A stretch of DNA of 64,000 nucleotides, from contig QVOM02000034.1 of assembly GCA_003586115.2 (NCBI GenBank), positions 110,275,610-110,339,609 on the forward strand, written 5' to 3'. Shown in pieces: positions 58,311-64,000 of the stretch. Both the position numbers and the translations under genes were made by a program. The stretch's first letter is position 1; every line of letters starts with the position of its first letter. The notes under the pieces were generated by a model. It was given only the letters and a program-made list of their open reading frames with translations. It was not told where the DNA came from and made no database searches. This DNA is from Salvator merianae (lineage: Eukaryota > Chordata > Lepidosauria > Squamata > Teiidae).

Positions 58311-58885
58311 GAAACTTGCTTTTCTCTGGGTTTTTCCTAGCAAGTTCTCTCTCAAAAAATATGTTTACAGAAAGGCATATGTTAAAGAATGATGCACACA
58401 AAATTATGTGCCTTACTGAAAATAGGATAAAGAAGTTAACTATACCAGAGAAAATTACTTGTAACTATATGTATATTGGACAGTATTTAATTAAAAGATG
58501 CATCTACGAGGACTTCTTTTCTTGAAAAATTGCAAACTAGTATGAAAGTGGGCAAAACTTGCTTTGATGGTTAATATGAGAAATAAAAGATTCACAGTAA
58601 GTTTCTGCTGGATAGTGCTAGAATGAAGACGAACCTGGTGTAGATGAGCACAGGTGGAGGTTTCTTCCCGAGCCAAGAGCCAATTTGTGACCTTCATCTG
58701 AAGTCAGTGCGGCACTGGCGAATCCTCATTTGGTGAAATGGATGAGATCAAAGGACAGTTGGCTTATTCTGCGTGAACTTCAAATGAAGACTGCAAACTG
58801 GCTCTTGGTGGAAGGAGGGTCTTCCAGCTGCACATACCAGGACTGATCACTACTGGCAGAATGGATTTTGTTTTTTTAACTTTAG

Positions 58886-58966
58886 GTGAAAGATGGCTGG
58901 GGTAGGCAGAAGGTTAGGAAGATTTATAGAACTATGAACAGTGTAGAGAGGATGGACACTTTCTAA
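58886..58966 (+). CDS. Possible terminal exon with stop
   Basis: A long T-tract (tttgtttttttaactttag) precedes 26 phase-0 codons that start VKDGWGRQKVRKIY and end VERMDTF, then TAA at 58,964-58,966. Frame and acceptor fit a last exon. The basic, non-repetitive sequence does not resemble the modules. No close AATAAA follows, and a minus-strand coding-like segment begins right after. It could be chance. Confidence 0.3.
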   Translation: MKDGWGRQKVRKIYRTMNSVERMDTF

Positions 58967-58977
58967 CCTCTCACAGT

Positions 58978-59690
58978 TCAGTATAGGAATGTGCTTCTTA
59001 AGTGATAAACCATGTGTGTTCTCTCGTAGAATGCTGTGGGGAAGCAGTCCACCACCATCCTGGTACTTTTCAGTGTTCTGAATACCATTGCTCTCTCTTC
59101 TTCAGTCATCTTTAAATGGGTGATATGAACTTCTGAAGCCATGCCAACCGAGCGGATTGCCTTACTCAGCATAACATTTTTCTTCTGTACAAAACTATTT
59201 TCTGTGTTAAATTTATGGATTGAAAAAGCATACCTCTCCATTGCACTTTGTCATGTACCTGATGGTTATCTCTCGCCATACATCTATGCTTCATATGCAG
59301 TGGGTATATAGCCTTACTGAGTTTGGTTCATTTTGATCCAATAACTCCCATCTTGCTCCTTCCCTTTTGTTGGAGGCCTTTCTCCTCATGTATACTTGCA
59401 AGAAATGGCACACATGTCAAGAGATCAAGGGACATCTTAGGTTGCTCCATGGTTCGAGCTCCCACGATCTCCCCAGTCAGCTCCAGTGGGTCAAATCTGG
59501 CTCCTGAAAGTTTTGTTGGCAGCAGCATTTCCCTTGTGAAGTGGCTAGTCCTGTCTACCCCCAAAATGTGATGAACTTATTTGCACCACCCGTTCAGCTG
59601 CTACAGCTTTCGCAGCGGCACTACCAGAAAACTTTGACCCATGTGAAGTTAAGAGGAGGAGGATGTCTTTAGCCTCTGTGATCCCAGGAT
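58978..59690 (-). pseudogene. Decayed coding-like segment, unidentified
   Basis: On the minus strand, from about 59,650 down, frames read SGSAAAKAVAAERVVQISSS, then (frame change) FTREMLLPTKLSGARFDPLE and VPFLASIHEEKGLQQKGRSK, then after stops VQWRGMLFQSINL, then (another frame) MLSKAIRSVGMASEVHITHL and MTEEERAMVFRTLKSTRM. Codon-like composition across several frameshifts looks like a processed pseudogene. I do not recognise the protein. Confidence 0.35.
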
Positions 59691-59699
59691 GCCTCTGTT

Positions 59700-61037
59700 G
59701 ATAGCATCACCACTGTTGGTTGGATCTGCTGGTGAAAGAACCATGCAGATTTCATGCTGACATAGGTGCTTCCACTTTTTTTTAATCTGTGCCTAAAGAA
59801 CTTGCATGGCTCTGGTGCACAGGAAAGGGCACAGATGCAAATGCTTCTACTCTCTTTCCTAAAGCAGCTCTAGGTATTAGGACTGAGCTGTTAAGTTACT
59901 CACTACCAGCTGTTGGGCAGCTTGATTACAATTATTGATTTTTTTTCAATAGCTATTCTAGTCTACATCTCAGCAAATGATGGCACATATTTTGAGTAGC
60001 CTGTACCTAAGAATACAAACATTTCTGTTTACACATACACTTACCCTAGCCATAAGCTCTTCTCACAAGAAGACACTGTGGTGTGCCAGGTATACTACGG
60101 AGGATCTAAGCTAAATATGTTTTTTGTATTGCCTCTGACAAGTACCCGCTAAGTCTTTTTTTTTCTGTAGTAAGATGAATCACTTTGTGTTTTATATTAG
60201 TAATCTTAAAAGCATTGTTTCATAAATTCAAAACCACACAATTTCTAGTCCCGATTAGTGTAAGGTATGTCCTGTAATGCATATAGAAACTGTTTTTAGT
60301 GGGCCTATTTTTTGTATAGGATTTACTATTTGACTCTATTTTGGATTCAAATGAGCCAGAAAGCTTGCAATGACATATTTTGTGTTAATTAAACATTTTA
60401 AGTATATCTGAAAACCTGAACATCAGAGGATTCAACCTGAGCCTAACCTCTCTCAAATGAAGTTCAGCAGAACTTCAATTGTAAAAAGCTGTTTACTCAA
60501 AACGAATTACAATTTAATTTAGCATTAGAGCCTAATCCTCTGGTATATCTAACCATCTGCAGTGGGTTGCATGGCCCATAACTGACCGTGACGGAACATT
60601 TTGCTTGAATGAGGATTTTAAGATTTTACCAATCGTGTTGAGATTTTTTAAAAAGAGATAGATCTTTAAGATCTGATACACAATGCATTGTTCATTTAAA
60701 TAGTTACTAAGTTGTTCTAATAAATTTGCTATTGGTTTCATACTAATCGCTGCGTTTGTGTAGGGTGTTTTTCTTACAGTTTCACTAACTGAAGGCAACT
60801 TATGAGAGTTTTACTAAGTTTCTGCTAAAGAAGATAAGCTAGATACCCTAGTGTAGTGAGCTGCGCAGTGGGAGTACTGGGTTTTAATGGGAAAGAAGCT
60901 GTACCCAGGCACCTGGCTCTAAAATGAGATCTTTACACTAAGGCTTCAGAAATGGTAAACAGCCACGGTGGCCCCTGAAAGAGCAATCATGAAATGAAAA
61001 TACTTTCAGACAAGGATCGAATCAAACCAGAACACCA
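59700..61037. other. Non-coding, nothing recognised
   Basis: AT-rich sequence with no exon-like module. Part may be the 3' untranslated region if the 58,886 exon is real, but no AATAAA is placed well. Confidence 0.35.
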
Positions 61038-61655
61038 AGGCCGCAGTCCAACATCATAAATTTAATCCGTATCAAAAGAATACAAGGACTGAATTCGTCT
61101 TCTGATCGTTCCCACAGTTACAGTTTAACATGGACTCAATTCGTACTTGCTCGTTCCCACACTGATATTTCCCGTGCTTGGCACAGAGAAACAGTACCTT
61201 TTCTGCCTCCACCCCTTGTCAAATTCTCCTCCCTGTGCAGTCAGTGATTGGCTGCAGTCCCAATGTTCAAATCTTGATGTCACAAGGGCAGGAAAGTCAA
61301 GCTCCACTCTCTGTATGTCCCCACTGATGCCTCAGAACATGGATTCACTTGGCAGCATTACTAGTCATTCGCCATTTGCTCCTTCTCCCCACTACAGCCT
61401 CTATCTACACAAGCAGAACTTTAAAACTATGTGTACCGCACAATTAAGCTTTTTAAAGGGCTAATGGCGATTTCTGCTCCCTTGCAAGTGCACTTTTGCA
61501 CAATTGCGCAATTTAAAAGTAGCGCAAAAGCAGGGAGAGGTCCATGATGAAGGGGAAACGTGGGGAGGGAACGTGGGGGGGGGGCTCTATTATCTTGAAG
61601 ACAGCCTGTAAACTGATTAAATGCCGTGTCGGAACACACCCCAATTTTATTAAAA
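61038..61655 (+). mobile_element. Second copy of the 1.3-kb TIR element (shorter)
   Basis: It shares with 13,434-14,730 the segments taatccgtat, ctgaattcgtc, ttcccacagttacag, ttcgtacttgc, cctatgcagtcag-type (single copy) and gcagggagaggt, ending aaactgattaaatgccgtgtcgg. The outer TIRs are diverged. Confidence 0.65.
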
Positions 61656-63890
61656 CAAGAAGAAAAGCTCAAAAACAGAGTAAAAATACATAAATGCCAG
61701 CTTTTACTAATTAACAACATGCTGGGAGAGCTATCAAGGCCATAGAGAGCAAAGGATAGAGGCCTCGCTCCCTGCAGCGTCCTAAGCATGTGCAAGGGGT
61801 TAGTTAAGAAAAAAACACTACCGCTAGTAGAGGCTTTCTATAAATGGAAAAGGATTTGGATAGAAGAGGAAAGAAGGGAAAATAAGCCCTATTCTAATAA
61901 AAGGAGACCCTAGCTTGACCAGGAGCAGGGATAGTTCCCACCCTCAGAGGTGAAGTGGATATTGGGAGCAAGGATTTTGCAGCCAGCCAGGAAGCTCTGG
62001 ACTTCTGGTAGTTCTTTGAGCAGGTTGGCTGAAAGGCTCTTTTGGCTCTGTGCCTTAGTCAAGGCGTAAACGGGAGTTCAGGCAGCAGGCTAAATGATGA
62101 AGCAAGGCAAAGCAGAGCAGCTTCCATCAGTAGCGCAGCAGCACGGCTTCAGGCAGCAGCAGCAAATATGGTAGGTGCTGAGAGGGTAAAGCTTTGTTTT
62201 CCTGGCAAGGGGAGTTGAAGGCTCTCCCCTGGCTGCTCCTTATGTGCATTTGTATGCAGATCTGGGTGGGAGGCTGCCCCTAATTCTGGGCTCTGCCCAG
62301 GGGAGGGAACTAAAAAGGCTGTGGTAATGAAAATCCATGGAGTAGGCTCTGGCAGGAGAAGGCAAGTGATGCAACGTCTTTGTCACTATTAACCATATTT
62401 GGAGTCCCTGCCAGCTAAGTGGACCTTGACTGGAGAAATTCACTTGGACTGTGTCTTGATGGGATTATCTGAATGGCTTTTACCCTGAACAATGACTTAC
62501 AAGAGCCAGAACCAGTTTTCCCAGTCAATTCCAAAGTTGAAGCTTGCATTCTTAATAAAGGGCTCACCCAATGTAGACTGAACTTGACTCTGGACAATAG
62601 GTTTGTCTGGCAGGCCAAATAGTTTCATTACCATCCTTTTAGTTTACATAACATGCTATCAGCTTCTATCTTATCTGTGTATCAGTTTATCTCTGAGTCA
62701 TTCCTTGTCCTTTCCAAGCCCGTTTGTTTCCTTTTTTTTTTTTACAGAGCAAAGTAGAATATTTTGCAATCTTCCTTGTCCTTTTTAAAACTCCGGTTGG
62801 CCCATTCTAACATGGATGTTGCTATGCCAAGATGGATTCTAATCCAGATACAGGAGTCCAACTGTCTGGTCCAGTTTCTTGCGCCTGCAATCTACGTGCC
62901 AATTATATTTAGGATATTTATGTCCATTCCTGGTGGCCAGGGATGTCGGTACCTTGGCACAGCCCTAGGGGCCTTGGAATTCTGTCTAATTTCAACATAC
63001 TAGATGCAGGTCAAAACACATATTCCTAAAATATTATTTAAACAGGTATGGCTAACCTGTGGCCTAGCCGTTAGAGATATACCTGATCTCGGCTTAAATA
63101 AAATAATTTTGAATATTTTTAAGAGTGGCCCCTAATGATTAGATAGAGGGGTTTTTTTTACTTTGTTTTTGCTGAGATCAGGGACTTTTCCTCTGTTCAA
63201 GGAGAGTTCCAGCCTCAGTCCAGTTTAAGAATGAATATGCTTCTCTTAAATTCTTTATCTAATTATTTTAGCTAACTTGTTTTATCTGTTTTTATACCAA
63301 ACATGCCTTATTATCACTCATGATAAAATATATATCAGATGTCCAGCAAGAAAGTTAAGGCTAGTTTACCAGATGCCCTAAATTTACAATCTGGTATTTT
63401 TTCCATTTAGGTTCTGTGATCATAAAGTTTACTCTAATTGTCATTACATTTGTTTAGCCTTTTCCTTAATAAAGTGTGTGTTGTTGAATTAGATGTAATT
63501 TAAAAAGTACAAATTGTTTCATATGTGCTGGTAACCAGCAATTTCTGGGTGTTTCAACCAAATCCATCGATCTCTGCAGTTTAATCCAAATGAGTTGCTA
63601 ACGACTTGTAAGATGTCATTAGAAATTTATTTAAAACCTTTTAAGAATAACAATTTGTTCTCCTTTTCACTCTTAATTTGAATTTCTGCATTTAGTTTCT
63701 AAGTGAAACAGGTTGTTGGGGTGAGCGTGTGCGAGGTAGCTAGTTAGCTGCAATCCCAGTACACTTCTCCTGGCTTCCAAAAAATGAAGCAATTTCTAAC
63801 CAGTACTTTTGGGCAGCCAGAACAAATCAATAGGTCCCAGACTCTGGAATAACAAATATCTAAAAACTATCTATTTTAAGTGGTGGATAC
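61656..63890. other. Non-coding, possible old repeats
   Basis: No convincing gene. A strong acceptor-like T-tract at 62,731-62,747 is followed by a short open frame SKVEYFAIFLVLF to a stop, not adopted. AATAAA occurs at about 62,552 and 63,466. Confidence 0.35.
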
Positions 63891-63894
63891 CACT

Positions 63895-64000
63895 TGCTGG
63901 ATCAGGCCATGGCTCATCTAGTCCAGCATCCCGTTTCACACAGTGGCCCACCAATTGCTTCTGGGCATTCTCAGACAGAAAGACTACCGAGACCCAGACT
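63895..64000 (+). mobile_element. CR1-like fragment, copy 4, cut by the window end
   Basis: It reads ttgctggatcaggcca, catctagtccagcatccc, gtttcacacagtggcccacc, as in copy 1. Confidence 0.6.

Noticed and set aside
62748..62812. Strong T-tract acceptor followed by SKVEYFAIFLVLF and a stop
   Set aside because: Far from the last exon, hydrophobic text unlike the gene; could be a terminal exon but nothing supports it beyond the acceptor.
1..64000. CRISPR arrays, operons, bacterial promoters
   Set aside because: The window is eukaryotic; the spaced repeats are exons and transposons, not CRISPR.

Overview
The window looks like part of a vertebrate chromosome, most likely from a squamate reptile (lizard or snake). 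It has no bacterial-style gene packing. It holds short exons in long AT-rich introns, several copies of a CR1-like retroelement of a kind I associate with squamates, many hairpin-type DNA transposon remnants, microsatellites and one assembly gap (N run, 46,446-47,252). The species call is inference from repeat style.

I find one gene, on the plus strand, running through almost the whole window. From 1,149 to 58,115 there are 43 good exons, all GT-AG, all multiples of three and all in phase 0 at both ends. Together they encode about 807 residues. Forty-one exons are 27-87 nt; two are long (279 nt at 7,327 and 465 nt at 54,378). The product is extremely rich in Gly, Ser, Tyr and Gln. Its core module is about 11-15 residues (type [12 protein letters not shown]), with one module per microexon. 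The signal-peptide exon is not visible and probably lies upstream. The last exon has a normal donor, so the gene continues; a possible terminal exon with a stop lies at 58,886-58,966. I do not recognise the gene with certainty. A mucin-like or secreted adhesive protein (for example of the SMGC/MUC19 kind) is only a hypothesis.

Layout. 1-8,907: Ser/Gly-rich and Cys-bearing exons, including the 279-nt exon. 10,110-13,108: SSQ-type exons with a 927-bp tandem duplication; one copy lost its donor and reads into a stop and poly(A) signals. 15,097-18,313: SYG-SSQYGQ exons, including a 450-bp unit present three times. 19,847-29,778: atypical exons, among them a strongly basic block (22,408-28,666) with an RGKR motif. 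34,238-44,434: second [10 protein letters not shown] array, with one dead exon at 36,579. 45,658-53,899: Ser-rich exons starting with N-glycosylation sequons, then a Cys pair exon. 54,378-58,115: the long GGSSQYGGG exon and two closing exons. 58,967-64,000: repeats, a decayed minus-strand coding-like segment, and no convincing second gene.

The introns carry several related families of palindromic elements with 3-bp target duplications (PIF/Harbinger-like by termini), a 200-bp hAT-like hairpin with an 8-bp duplication, and a 1.3-kb TIR element. Exon duplication plus heavy transposon load seems to have shaped this locus.
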